Below are positions 45,342-54,935 of a stretch of 64,000 nt of DNA, in pieces (the first letter of the stretch is position 1; each line of letters starts with the position of its first letter). Both the position numbers and the translations under genes were made by a program. The stretch is from NCBI GenBank assembly GCA_020161355.1, contig JAIUOF010000008.1, positions 1 to 64,000 on the forward strand, given 5' to 3'. The DNA is from Bacteroidota bacterium (GTDB lineage: Bacteria > Bacteroidota > Bacteroidia > Cytophagales > Spirosomataceae). The notes beneath the pieces were generated by a model. That model worked only from the letters and a program-made list of their open reading frames with translations. It was not told the origin of the DNA and searched no databases.

Positions 45342-46844
45342 ATGCGAAATTTCATAATCTTTTGCACCCTGTTTTTATTGTTTTCGTGCGGTGATGCAGT
45401 AAAGCAAAAAGAATATGTTTCACCCGAAAAATTGTTTCCTGAAATATTCCTGGAAGGACAAAGAACAGGTTTTAACATGGCAGAATTTTTAGATGCCACA
45501 GCATTGTATAAACCCGAAGAGATCAACAAAAATTTCGAAAAGCAGCGATCTGAAAAAGGGTTTAGTTTTAATGAATTTTTTAAACTGAATTTCAGGAAAA
45601 ATACCGGGAATAATATTTACACTCAAAAAGTCAATTCCAGTGAGGATTTGATATTCTATGTTGAAAAAGCCTTGGGGAGTCTGAAACGATTTCCAAAAGA
45701 TGACTCCAGTTCACTGATACCAACCCGCAAGGAATATTATTCGGGAGGCCCTTCTCATGAAGAGTTTAATTATTTCAATTCTTTCATTTTAATGAAGGCT
45801 TTTTTAGAAAACCACAAAATTGAGGAAGCTGAAAATTTGTTGCTCAATGCCGCCCAATTTGTTCAGGATTATGGATTTGTACCGCAGGGAAACAGAAGCT
45901 ATCTTCTTGACAGAAGCAACCCTCCGGTTTTTGCATTGTTGGTTGCAGAAATGGCAAAGCATAAACCCGATATTTTGCCTCAATATGCCTCATTGCTTAC
46001 AAAAGAATATCAATTTTGGATGGCGGCTCAATCTAAAGAGGAATCCCAAATTTTAGCCAATCTTAAAAATAACAAAACCTATGCATTTAAAAAGGCGGTT
46101 TTAATGCCTGACAAAAATCTCCTTAACCGCTATTTTGTTTCCTCCAAAGGAGTTTCAAAAAGTTTTGGCTCCGAATCAGGATTTGGAAGTCAGAGTTTAC
46201 TGACAGCTGAAGAATCAAATGATTTAGAAGGCACCAGATGGAACAGCAATGGGAAAATTATTTATCCGCAACATTTTTTGGCTGTTGATTTGAATGCCTT
46301 TTTGTATTTCATGGAAAAGACGCTTTCTGAGGCTTATCGGGAAAAAGGGAACCCGGAATATGCCAATAGTTTTAAATTTTTGGCTGAAAAACGAAGAAAT
46401 GCTTTCAATAAATATTTCTGGAATGAAAAATTGGGTTATTACAGAGATTTTAATTTTAAAACACTTTCTCAATCAGAAGTGTCTTCCTCTGCGGGTCTAT
46501 GGCCTGTTTACCTTGGTTTAGCAGATAAAAATCAGACCTCAAAAGCATTGTTTTTTTTGGAAAAACATTTATTGAAACAAGAAGGAATTGCGGACTATTA
46601 TTCAATCAATGCTTCCGAAAATATCTTTTCTTTTAAGAGCCAGTTTATTGGTTTTTTAGTCGCAAAAGAAGCAAAGAATGAAGTTTTGGCAGAAACTATC
46701 AGAGATCGATGGCTTGAAACGAACCTAAATTTTGCAAAAAATAACGGAAAAATAGAAGCCACCTATTTTTCAAAAGCAAAACCCCATCAACCAAATAGAA
46801 TTGATGGGGCTCTCGGAGTATTGTCGTTTTTTTTAAAACAATAA
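45342..46844 (+). CDS. GH37 trehalase homologue, lipoprotein, probably inactive
   Basis: The start MRNFIIFC is chosen because it leads into the lipobox LLFSC; an ATG 11 codons upstream lies in the ndk terminator. The 500-residue protein aligns with GH37 alpha,alpha-trehalases over DLIFYVEKALG, GFVPQGNRSYLLDRSNPP, FLAVDLNAFLYFMEKTL and GLWPVYLGLA. In GH37 the catalytic aspartate lies in SGWDFSSRW. Here the site reads SGFGSQS (279-285), with glycine at the aspartate position. The usual GGRFRE/YYWDSYF site reads GGPSHE/NYFNSF. A sugar-binding role is more likely than hydrolysis. Confidence 0.72.
   Translation: MRNFIIFCTLFLLFSCGDAVKQKEYVSPEKLFPEIFLEGQRTGFNMAEFLDATALYKPEEINKNFEKQRSEKGFSFNEFFKLNFRKNTGNNIYTQKVNSSEDLIFYVEKALGSLKRFPKDDSSSLIPTRKEYYSGGPSHEEFNYFNSFILMKAFLENHKIEEAENLLLNAAQFVQDYGFVPQGNRSYLLDRSNPPVFALLVAEMAKHKPDILPQYASLLTKEYQFWMAAQSKEESQILANLKNNKTYAFKKAVLMPDKNLLNRYFVSSKGVSKSFGSESGFGSQSLLTAEESNDLEGTRWNSNGKIIYPQHFLAVDLNAFLYFMEKTLSEAYREKGNPEYANSFKFLAEKRRNAFNKYFWNEKLGYYRDFNFKTLSQSEVSSSAGLWPVYLGLADKNQTSKALFFLEKHLLKQEGIADYYSINASENIFSFKSQFIGFLVAKEAKNEVLAETIRDRWLETNLNFAKNNGKIEATYFSKAKPHQPNRIDGALGVLSFFLKQ
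46775..46809 (-). terminator. lolA terminator inside the trehalase-like gene
   Basis: CCCCATCAA (46782-46790) and TTGATGGGG (46801-46809) are a perfect nine-pair inverted repeat with a ten-base loop. Read leftwards the stem runs into TTTTGCTTTTG. The repeat is in the coding region of the converging gene but lies 38 bases after the lolA stop on the minus strand, so it probably ends lolA transcription. Confidence 0.6.
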
Positions 46845-46846
46845 TT

Positions 46847-47488
46847 TCATCTTAAATCAACTATTTCCACACCCGGATATTTTGACTTATCGAAAATAAA
46901 CATCGCATCAGCTGCAGGTGCGTTAGGCACAAATTTATCTATTCTAAAAACGGTCTTCTTACCTGATTTATCCCAAACTTTCCAGTTTTTGATACTTTTA
47001 TCTTTTTTGTTAACTGTTATTTGGATCATTTTCACATTTGACTTACCGTTGGTTGGTGATAATTCAACTACCTCATAAGATACTCCACCTACTGCATTTT
47101 CTTCTTTAAATTTATATTTGTAGCCTTTTTTGTAAATAGTATAAATTTTGGAAGGGGAGAAATCACTGTCATCATTAGGATTATAATCAGAAATATTTAC
47201 TTCGTTTGTTTCTTTTACATAAGTATAAACTTCCTTTCCATTGTTAAATATTTCCTGGCCGGCAGTTTTTAATTTAAATTTATTGCCTTTTACAGTTACA
47301 TTTCCAGTAAATACGTTGGAAAGTTTACCTGTAGCACCCTCTACACCGTAGGTAAAGTTGGCATTAAAAGTTTTTAAAGCTTTATATTTGGCACTCATGG
47401 CATCAAGTATGCTTTCTGCTTTTTTATCCTGAGCTAAAGCAGGAGAAAAAACAATTGAAAAAGCCAATACTCTTAAAAAATTAATCAT
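46847..47488 (-). CDS. lolA: LolA-like outer-membrane lipoprotein carrier
   Basis: The 213-residue protein has a signal peptide ending ALAQ. The LolA fold shows AKYKALKTFNANFTYG, GNVTVKGNKFKLKTAGQEIFNNGKEVYTYV, and a C-terminal FRIDKFVPNAPAADAMFIFDKSKYPG. It carries lipoproteins through the periplasm from LolCDE; LolB is usually absent in Bacteroidota. It is downstream of ftsK with a 99-base gap, an order common in this phylum. Confidence 0.85.
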   Translation of the reverse strand: MINFLRVLAFSIVFSPALAQDKKAESILDAMSAKYKALKTFNANFTYGVEGATGKLSNVFTGNVTVKGNKFKLKTAGQEIFNNGKEVYTYVKETNEVNISDYNPNDDSDFSPSKIYTIYKKGYKYKFKEENAVGGVSYEVVELSPTNGKSNVKMIQITVNKKDKSIKNWKVWDKSGKKTVFRIDKFVPNAPAADAMFIFDKSKYPGVEIVDLR

Positions 47489-47587
47489 TTTCTCAGTTTT
47501 TGTATTTAGACGATTTTTTTAATAAAAAAGTTTAAGTCATTGCAAAAAAAATAGCGTTAGTCTTTAAGGTAAAAAATTAGCGATTAT

Positions 47588-50062
47588 CTAGCTTCGCTTC
47601 AAATTTCGTAAAATTTCCTCTAAATGTTCCAAATCTTTTACCAAAACTTCCCTTGCTTTGCTGCCTTCTGAGGGGCCAACTATTCCGGCACCTTCCAGTT
47701 GGTCAATAATTCTGCCCGAGCGATTATATCCCAATTTCATTTTTCTCTGAATCAATGAGGTGCTTCCCTGTTGATTAATTACCAGTAATCTCGCAGCATC
47801 ATCAAAGAGCGGATCGAGTTCTCTTGGGTCAAAATCAGAAATTTCGGGTTCGTCATCACCATAATACTCGGGAAGAAGATAGGGTGTTTCGAAGGCTCTT
47901 TGTTCCCCAATAAACTCGCAAATGTTTTCTACTTCGGGTGTGTCCACAAAAGGACATTGTAAACGCACCATTTCGGAGCCCATTGATAGTAGCATATCAC
48001 CATTTCCGACAAGCTGCTCAGCACCTCCGGTGTCCATAATAGTCCTTGAATCGACTTTTGCGGTTACTTTAAATGATAACCTGGCAGGGAAGTTGGCTTT
48101 AATCAAACCTGTGATAACGTTTACTGAAGGCCGTTGAGTAGCTAAAATCAAATGAATACCAATTGCCCTTGCCAGCTGTGCCAATCGGGCTATGGGTTGC
48201 TCAACTTCTTTGCCGGCAGTCATCATAAGGTCGGCCAACTCATCTACGACTAACACGATATAAGGAAGGAACCTGTGGCCTTTTTCGGGATTAAGTCTTC
48301 TTTTTACAAATTTTGCGTTGTATTCTTTAATATTTCGAACCCCGGCATCTTTCAAAAGATTATAGCGATTGTCCATCTCAATACAAAGCGAATTGAGCGT
48401 GTGAATCACCTTTTTATTATCAGTAATGATTGCCTCTTCTGAATTGGGTAGCATTGCCAGAAAATGCCTTTCAATTTTATTAAAAAGGGTCAATTCTACC
48501 TTTTTAGGGTCTACCAAAATGAATTTTACTTCCGATGGGTGCTTTTTGTATAGTAGAGAAGTGAGGACCACGTTCAATCCTACCGACTTTCCCTGACCAG
48601 TAGCACCTGCCATAAGAAGGTGAGGCATTTTTGCCAAATCTGTGATGAATATTTCATTAGAAATGGTTTTTCCCAAAATTATCGGCAATTCATATTTTGA
48701 GTTCTGAAACTTTTCTGAAGACAGTACCGATTTCATCGAAACCATTTCCCGGTTTTTGTTGGGTACTTCAATCCCAATTGTTCCTTTTCCTGGCATGGGA
48801 GCGATTATCCTGATACCTAAAGCTGCCAGACTCAAAGCAATATCATCTTCCAGATTTTTGATTTTCGATATTCTCACGCCGGCTTCAGGTACGATTTCAT
48901 ATAAGGTCACAGTGGGACCAATGGTTGCTTTTATGGATGAAATTCCGATCTGAAAATTATTGATTGTCTCAACAATCCTGTTTTTATTAGACTCCAGTTC
49001 TTCATTACTTACTTTTGATCCGCTATTTGCATATTCCTGCAAAAGTGTAAGATTGGGATATCTATATCCTGAAAGCTCTAGTTTTGGATCAAATTCACCA
49101 AACTGTGCTAGCAGACTGTCACTTTCCTCTTCATCGTTTTTTAGAAAATCAGGTTTAGGGTTTTTAGGTTCCTGAGGTTCATCGGGCTTTTCAACTGTAA
49201 ACTCAATCTTTCCTCCTTTAAAAGGTTCTTTTGCCAGACTATTGGGTTCAAATTTTACTTCTCTCTCCTCAGTCAAAGGGCTTTCAAATTCTATTTTGGG
49301 TTTATTTACAATTTTTTTGTCGCTTAAATCTTCTTTTGGAGTTATATCCTGGTCTTGTATTTCTTCTTCAGTAAAATCATACTTTTCGATGTCGCGGTAT
49401 AAGAATTTCTTCTTTCCGGGGAAGTATTTTGTAAAAATGTAATCATCAACGGTGGTTAGGCCATGAAAGAAGATTAGCCAAATCAATAATATCAACAGAA
49501 TAATCAAAATACTCCCATATCCTACTAAAGTGAAAAGAAAGTCATTGGCAACGTAACCCAAATTTCCTGACAATAGTGTGGTTTTTAGATTGAAAACATA
49601 AACAAAAAAACCGAGAAATACTGATACAAAAAACAAGTAAAATGTACTTCCGATGATAAATCGGTTGAGAGAAAACTTAAAAAGGTCTTCCTTAAAAATG
49701 AGTCTAAATCCTACTAAAAATAAAACAGGGATAATTAAAAATGCAGAAAGTCCAAACCAGATATCTATAAACCAATGTGAGATATTTGCCCCTAACCATC
49801 CCAGAATATTGGCAGCTTTTCCGCTTTTATGCCCAACAATTTCTCCAACTTCATGTTGCAAAAGATCCTGATCCGAATTTCCTGAAAACAGAAATGAGGA
49901 AAACGCAAAAAGGAAAAATACTGATAGTAAAATAAGGAAGACTCCGGTTAGAAATGCATACTGCCCATCATTGGATAACGTGGTCTTGGAAAAAACAGAA
50001 GTTTCAACGGGTTTTTCAGCCGGCTTAACGGCCTTCTTCTTGTTCCTGAAGGAATTTGACAT
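47588..50062 (-). CDS. ftsK: DNA translocase FtsK
   Basis: The 824-residue protein has four or five membrane segments in the first ~215 residues, an acidic, Pro/Glu-rich linker (about 230-325), and a RecA-like motor with Walker A GATGQGKSVGLN, VDPKKVEL and Walker B LVVDELADLMM. The C-terminal gamma domain includes QQGSTSLIQRKMKLGYNRSGRI, which reads KOPS-like DNA signals. FtsK pumps DNA during chromosome dimer resolution at division. The linker is short, as expected for Bacteroidota. Confidence 0.95.
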   Translation of the reverse strand: MSNSFRNKKKAVKPAEKPVETSVFSKTTLSNDGQYAFLTGVFLILLSVFFLFAFSSFLFSGNSDQDLLQHEVGEIVGHKSGKAANILGWLGANISHWFIDIWFGLSAFLIIPVLFLVGFRLIFKEDLFKFSLNRFIIGSTFYLFFVSVFLGFFVYVFNLKTTLLSGNLGYVANDFLFTLVGYGSILIILLILLIWLIFFHGLTTVDDYIFTKYFPGKKKFLYRDIEKYDFTEEEIQDQDITPKEDLSDKKIVNKPKIEFESPLTEEREVKFEPNSLAKEPFKGGKIEFTVEKPDEPQEPKNPKPDFLKNDEEESDSLLAQFGEFDPKLELSGYRYPNLTLLQEYANSGSKVSNEELESNKNRIVETINNFQIGISSIKATIGPTVTLYEIVPEAGVRISKIKNLEDDIALSLAALGIRIIAPMPGKGTIGIEVPNKNREMVSMKSVLSSEKFQNSKYELPIILGKTISNEIFITDLAKMPHLLMAGATGQGKSVGLNVVLTSLLYKKHPSEVKFILVDPKKVELTLFNKIERHFLAMLPNSEEAIITDNKKVIHTLNSLCIEMDNRYNLLKDAGVRNIKEYNAKFVKRRLNPEKGHRFLPYIVLVVDELADLMMTAGKEVEQPIARLAQLARAIGIHLILATQRPSVNVITGLIKANFPARLSFKVTAKVDSRTIMDTGGAEQLVGNGDMLLSMGSEMVRLQCPFVDTPEVENICEFIGEQRAFETPYLLPEYYGDDEPEISDFDPRELDPLFDDAARLLVINQQGSTSLIQRKMKLGYNRSGRIIDQLEGAGIVGPSEGSKAREVLVKDLEHLEEILRNLKRS

Positions 50063-50278
50063 TTTCGATTCTTTTTATTTACTGGAAAGCAAAACAAAAT
50101 TAAAAAATATTGAACGAATTTCTAAAGAAAAACGATATTCTTTTTTGGTTTGGATTTGAAAAACGTATCTTTTTTGAATTTTTAAATCATTATTTTTCAA
50201 ATCATTATAAAAAATGCCGTATAAAAAATTCGATATTTTGATCAGCCATCAATATTTTTTTCTTTTTATTAAATTAAG

Positions 50279-51781
50279 CTAAGCCTGGCTAAAATAGTCT
50301 CCACTGTATATTACTTTGCCGTTGTCAAGACGGAGGCGTTTGTTGACGCAGGAGGGGATTTCATCTTCATAATGAGTGACGAATATTAATGTCTTTTCAA
50401 GACGAATGCTTATTTCATTGAGGAGCTCCCTGAAAAAGACCATTTGGTTGTAATCCAGCCCCTGGCACGGCTCATCCAGGATCAAAAGAGGAGGGTTTTT
50501 GACCAAAGCTCTGGCCAAAAAAACCAACCTTTGCTGGCCGTTGGATAAATGCTGCAACGGCCTTTCTTTTAGATGATCAATACCCATGAGATTCAAATAC
50601 AGATTAACCAGATTGGTTTGTTCTTCGCTTATTTTTCGGAACAATCCTGCAGCATCAAAAAAACCAGAAGCAACAACTTTCCAAACCAAGGTTTGTTTAT
50701 TGAAGTATTGCTGCAGTTCGGGAGAAACAAATCCTATTTTTTGCTTTAATTCCCAAATACTTTCACCAGTTCCTCTCTTTTTATCAAACAGAAATAATTG
50801 GTTTTGATACCCTTGTGGATTATCGGCATTGATTAAACTTAGGAGCGAACTTTTTCCTGAGCCATTTGGTCCGGTCAATGCCCACTTTTCTCCCTTTTTT
50901 ACTTCCCAATTAATTTGATCAAGTACGGTTTTTTCGCCATATTTTACTTTTCCATCCACCAATCTGATGGCATGAGTGAAATTTTCTGTTGTTTTGTGAA
51001 AGTCAAAAATGCTTTCAGGGATTTTTATTTCTTTTTTTTGGATATAGTCATTAGCCCAAAAACGGGATAATAATCCCTCGTATTTAAGCTTTCCGTCCTC
51101 CATCAATATGATATTTTCAAAATTTTGCGGGAAATCTGCTGGATTTGCTACCAACACTACATTGGTCTTTTTCAGATTACCCAGAATCAGTTTTAATTTG
51201 CTTCTGCTTTCTATATCAAGCCCTGTAAATGGGTTATCCAACAATATTACATCAGGTTTTTTAAGCAAAGCATACGCTATCAGCGTTCGGCGGGTTTCTC
51301 CATTGGAAAGTGAGGTAATTTTGCGGTCTAGTAAATGATCAATTTGCATTTTTTCAGCAATTTCAATCAACCATTTCGTGTCGTATTTTGGTGGGTTTAT
51401 TTCAACGGATTCAATATCTATTGTTCCAATGGGTAAGACCTGATTTTGTAAGGTTTCACGAACCGTAGGTCCAATTTCAGCATCCTGAGAATTGTACCTC
51501 TGCTGGTAATATTGATAAGCTTTACCTACAATTTTATGAAAACTATAATCCCGTCCTACGGCAACAATTTTTATTTCTGTTTTTTTTACAAATTTTCCCC
51601 TGGTCGGAAAAACTTTTGAGGCTAATACATCCAGTAGCGTGCTTTTGCCACTTCCGCTTTCTCCAACCACCAGCCAGTTTTGCCCCTGAAAAATTTCAAG
51701 ATTTAAATCTTTTAAAATTTCGAAATCATTTTTAATTACAAAAAGGTTGGTTAGCTGAATCATCAGAGAGTTTTTTGCCAT
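50279..51781 (-). CDS. tandem ABC ATPase (ModF/PhrA-like)
   Basis: The 500-residue protein carries two ABC modules. Module 1 has GESGSGKS (Walker A, about 38-45), LSNGETRRT (signature) and VILLDNPFTGLD. Module 2 has GPNGSGKS, LSNGQQRLV and LLILDEPCQGLD. No transmembrane protein or substrate-binding gene is beside it. ModF-like proteins have no proven transport role. The start MAKNSL is used; MIQLTN six codons later is possible. It diverges from the carbamoyltransferase gene by 87 bases. Confidence 0.82.
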   Translation of the reverse strand: MAKNSLMIQLTNLFVIKNDFEILKDLNLEIFQGQNWLVVGESGSGKSTLLDVLASKVFPTRGKFVKKTEIKIVAVGRDYSFHKIVGKAYQYYQQRYNSQDAEIGPTVRETLQNQVLPIGTIDIESVEINPPKYDTKWLIEIAEKMQIDHLLDRKITSLSNGETRRTLIAYALLKKPDVILLDNPFTGLDIESRSKLKLILGNLKKTNVVLVANPADFPQNFENIILMEDGKLKYEGLLSRFWANDYIQKKEIKIPESIFDFHKTTENFTHAIRLVDGKVKYGEKTVLDQINWEVKKGEKWALTGPNGSGKSSLLSLINADNPQGYQNQLFLFDKKRGTGESIWELKQKIGFVSPELQQYFNKQTLVWKVVASGFFDAAGLFRKISEEQTNLVNLYLNLMGIDHLKERPLQHLSNGQQRLVFLARALVKNPPLLILDEPCQGLDYNQMVFFRELLNEISIRLEKTLIFVTHYEDEIPSCVNKRLRLDNGKVIYSGDYFSQA

Positions 51782-51821
51782 AAAATTATGGAAATACCAT
51801 CAATTAGACCTCTTAAAATCC

Positions 51822-51829
51822 TACATTTG
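51822..51829 (+). promoter_or_regulatory. possible -7 box of the carbamoyltransferase gene
   Basis: TACATTTG matches TAnnTTTG, 39 bases before the ATG in the divergent gap. No convincing -33 box was found. Confidence 0.3.
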
Positions 51830-51868
51830 TGGTTTAGTTTTTTTTGACAAAGAGCGTAGAATTTAAAT

Positions 51869-52816
51869 ATGAAGCATTTTATTAACCTCAATGATGTAAG
51901 TGATGTAAAAGAATTGGTGTTGGAAGGATTGCATCAAAAGGCAAATCCATTAGCTAATCAAAATTTGGGAAAAAATAAAACCATAGGTTTGATTTTCTTT
52001 AACAGTAGCTTGCGTACTCGTATTAGTACTCAAAAGGCCGCCATTAATCTCGGAATGGATGTTATTGTAATGAACGTGGGCTCTGATAGCTGGCAGTTGG
52101 AGTTTGAAGATGGGGTAATCATGGACCAGGGTAAAGCCGAGCATATCAAAGAAGCCGCTGCAGTTTTAGGTCAATATTGTGATATTATTGGTGTAAGGGC
52201 TTTTGCCGAATTTAAAAGCCAGGAGGATGACTATCGGGAGATAGTTTTGGAAAGTTTCAGGAAATATGCCGGTGTGCCTATCGTGAATCTGGAGTCAGCT
52301 ACAAGGCACCCATGTCAGTCATTGGCCGATCTGATCACTATTGAAGAACTTAAGACCCGTACCAGACCCAAAGTGGTTCTCACCTGGGTGCCACATTTCA
52401 AAGCTTTGCCGCAGGCGGTTGCTAATTCTTTTGCGGAATGGGTCAACGAAACCGACTACGATTTTGTGATTACACATCCCGAAGGTTATGATCTCGCTCC
52501 TCAATTTGTCAAAAACGCAAAGGTAACATACAGCCAGGAAGAGGCTTTCGCCGACGCCGATTTTATATATGCAAAAAACTGGTCTTCATATTCGCAATAC
52601 GGACAGGTATTGTCGCAAGATCCGGATTGGAGAATCACTCCAGAGAAAATGGCTCTTACTCATAATGCAAATTTTATGCACTGCTTGCCTGTTAGGCGTG
52701 GATTGAAGGTTGCCGACGAGGTTCTGGATTCACCCCAATCGGCTGTAATTCAGCAGGCCGGAAATCGGGTCTGGTCGGTACAGGCAGCCTTGAAAAAAAT
52801 ATTGGAAGAACTTTAG
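51869..52816 (+). CDS. N-succinyl- or N-acetylornithine carbamoyltransferase
   Basis: The 315-residue enzyme carries the carbamoyl-phosphate site NSSLRTRIS, RHPCQSLADL and HCLPVRR, and is closest in sequence to the Bacteroides fragilis N-succinylornithine enzyme that I recall. In that enzyme Pro90 accommodates the succinyl group, whereas acetylornithine enzymes have Glu at the matching site. Here residue 90 is alanine (GKAEH), so the acyl group used is unclear. It belongs to the arginine pathway of Bacteroidota, but no other arg gene is adjacent. Confidence 0.9.
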   Translation: MKHFINLNDVSDVKELVLEGLHQKANPLANQNLGKNKTIGLIFFNSSLRTRISTQKAAINLGMDVIVMNVGSDSWQLEFEDGVIMDQGKAEHIKEAAAVLGQYCDIIGVRAFAEFKSQEDDYREIVLESFRKYAGVPIVNLESATRHPCQSLADLITIEELKTRTRPKVVLTWVPHFKALPQAVANSFAEWVNETDYDFVITHPEGYDLAPQFVKNAKVTYSQEEAFADADFIYAKNWSSYSQYGQVLSQDPDWRITPEKMALTHNANFMHCLPVRRGLKVADEVLDSPQSAVIQQAGNRVWSVQAALKKILEEL

Positions 52817-52826
52817 TCTATTTGAC

Positions 52827-53462
52827 TCAATCAATACTTTTTGCGGGATTCCCAAACACGGTGGTTTTGTCTTTTACGTCCTCAATCACTAAAGAACCCG
52901 CTCCAACTCTCGCGTTTTTGCCTATTTTAATACCTGAGACTATTGTTGCTCCGGCTCCAATAAATGCTCCGGTTTCAAGAATAACATCAGAATTGATAAT
53001 TGCTCCAGGACCAATTTCTACGTATTCTCCTACTGAGGATTTTACATCCAAAATGGCACCTGAATGTACCACGGAGTGGTTGCCAAGTTTTACGCCCTGA
53101 TTAACAATGGCACCCGGACCAATCAAAATTCCATGGCCGATTTCAGCATCTTCTGAAACTATTGTTCTGGCGTGGATTGCGTTTACAGGCATGGTTTTTC
53201 TTCTGTCATGAAGCATTTTAACCGTTTTTTCTTTTAGCGTTTTGGTTTCAAATGCTACAAAAGCCTCTGTTTTATTGCCTATTATTTTTAGATAACCATC
53301 ATCATTGGGATCCCCTAATACGACAGTTTCAGATATTTCAGTACCATGGAGCTTCGTGTTTTCATCCAGAAATCCATATACCAGCACATCGTTACTATTG
53401 AAAATATCGAGGGCAAGTCTTCCAATGTTTCCTGCTCCAAAAATTACTACCGGATTTTCCAT
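52827..53462 (-). CDS. left-handed beta-helix acetyltransferase (NeuD/PglD-like)
   Basis: Starting at MENPVVIFGAGN gives 211 residues; the upstream ATG at 53480 overlaps the predicted promoter. An N-terminal Rossmann-like part (GAGNIGRLALDIF) precedes hexapeptide turns from about 100 on (AEIGHGILIGPGA, KLGNHSVVHSGA, VGEYVEIGPGAIIN, GAFIGAGATIV, GAGSLVIED). Members acetylate sugar amines or sialic-acid precursors for cell-surface glycans. The acceptor is unknown. It converges on the carbamoyltransferase gene with a ten-base gap. Confidence 0.85.
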   Translation of the reverse strand: MENPVVIFGAGNIGRLALDIFNSNDVLVYGFLDENTKLHGTEISETVVLGDPNDDGYLKIIGNKTEAFVAFETKTLKEKTVKMLHDRRKTMPVNAIHARTIVSEDAEIGHGILIGPGAIVNQGVKLGNHSVVHSGAILDVKSSVGEYVEIGPGAIINSDVILETGAFIGAGATIVSGIKIGKNARVGAGSLVIEDVKDKTTVFGNPAKSID

Positions 53463-53477
53463 TTTTCTTTTTTTGTG

Positions 53478-53485
53478 CAAAATTA
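53478..53485 (-). promoter_or_regulatory. possible -7 box of the acetyltransferase gene
   Basis: On the minus strand this reads TAATTTTG, a match to TAnnTTTG, about 15 bases before the ATG at 53462. No good -33 box is visible. Confidence 0.35.
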
Positions 53486-53624
53486 GCTATTTTTAATTTA
53501 TTCTTATTTTTTGGCTTTAGGTATATTTTTTGTTACCAGTTAATTAACGATTTGCATATCCACGGTCAATAGGATAAGTTGATTGAGAGTATTTTTTTTA
53601 TTATCTCACAAAATTATATTTCAA

Positions 53625-54935
53625 ATGAAAAAACGTTTTATTCCACTTTTAATTTCGATTGTATTTCAGGGAAGTCTTTCAAATGCACAAAACACGCCCT
53701 ATTTACCTACGATTTACAATTCAGATTACTCCATTCCTCCCACCACCTCATTGACCCAATTCAACGATTCTTTAGGAAATGTTTTTCAAAATATTTATTT
53801 CTATGAAAAAGAAGAATTTTCGGGTGGTTTCAAAGAAAGAAAAATGTATTATATCAACTATGGACTGCTCAATTCTTTGAAAGGTAATCATATTATTTTC
53901 AATCCTAATAGTTTATTACAAGACAGATTATATGGATTTTACAAGAAACCGGATTTAAAATCGGAAATGATGATTAACAGTAACAAGACTAAATATGCTG
54001 TAAATCAAACCCCGAATATATTTAAAGTTCTGAGAGTAGAAATCAATAAGGCAACTAATGAGGTGGTGTTTTTGGAATTGAAAAAAATCAATGATGATAA
54101 ATTTCCGGTTGTTTATTTTTCACCAAAAGAATTTGTAGCCAATACCCAAACAAAAGTTGGAAGCATGGGTGATTTGGGATTAATTACGAAAGAATACCTT
54201 GATTTTTTGCTGTCAAAATATCAAGGAAAGGAATATTTGCTGAAATACAGAAACAGCACAGATATAAATTATCCCGAAAATGCATCTGACCCAAGCACCT
54301 TAAAAATGTTTGAAAATAATAAAAGCAATAAAAACAAGCTTAATTCAAAAGGACTGTTGATGTATAGTTTGTATTCTGGTAATGCCTTTTACGGAATGTT
54401 TGGGTATATGATGATGAATAATAATTTTCAAAAATTAAAAAACAACAACAAAGAATTTAAGCTTAAGCAAAGAAATCTGCTTTATGATTTGGATCTTACT
54501 ACAAATTCCAGATTGTCGGAAGCAGACTTTGGTACTGAGGTTTTCTGGAGAGTAAAGAACATCCACATCCTTGAAGAATCGACCGTTCCGGTCCTACTAT
54601 TGGAAAATGCAAAAGGAAAAGAGATTTTGGTATTTGAAGAATTGAGTGATTTGATGATTTCAAAGAATGACATTCCAGATCTGAAAGCCAAATATGGACA
54701 GGATATCATAGAAAAAGTTTTTGCTTCGAAAATAGAATATGGTTACCCAATCGATCTGATAAGGTTTTCGCTTGGCTATGAAAACTCACAGGTATCTGTC
54801 GAGCTTTCGCCTGAAGGGAAAAAAGAGATTTTTGGATTTCAGAATGTATGGATTCACCTTAAAGATGGAGCCTATGAAAAACAGGAGTGGAATTATTTCA
54901 GGCAGCCTTATACAAAAAGTGAAAACAATGAATAA
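53625..54935 (+). CDS. secreted protein of unknown function
   Basis: The start MKKRFIPLLIS leads into a signal peptide ending SNAQ and gives 436 residues; an ATG 14 codons upstream is unlikely. The mature protein is rich in Lys, Asn and Tyr and has no motif I recognise. Repeated short blocks of beta-strand-like sequence (FKVLRVEINKATNEVVFLELKK) suggest a beta-rich fold. Its stop codon directly abuts the stop of the converging gene. It could be a surface or periplasmic protein. Confidence 0.6.
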   Translation: MKKRFIPLLISIVFQGSLSNAQNTPYLPTIYNSDYSIPPTTSLTQFNDSLGNVFQNIYFYEKEEFSGGFKERKMYYINYGLLNSLKGNHIIFNPNSLLQDRLYGFYKKPDLKSEMMINSNKTKYAVNQTPNIFKVLRVEINKATNEVVFLELKKINDDKFPVVYFSPKEFVANTQTKVGSMGDLGLITKEYLDFLLSKYQGKEYLLKYRNSTDINYPENASDPSTLKMFENNKSNKNKLNSKGLLMYSLYSGNAFYGMFGYMMMNNNFQKLKNNNKEFKLKQRNLLYDLDLTTNSRLSEADFGTEVFWRVKNIHILEESTVPVLLLENAKGKEILVFEELSDLMISKNDIPDLKAKYGQDIIEKVFASKIEYGYPIDLIRFSLGYENSQVSVELSPEGKKEIFGFQNVWIHLKDGAYEKQEWNYFRQPYTKSENNE

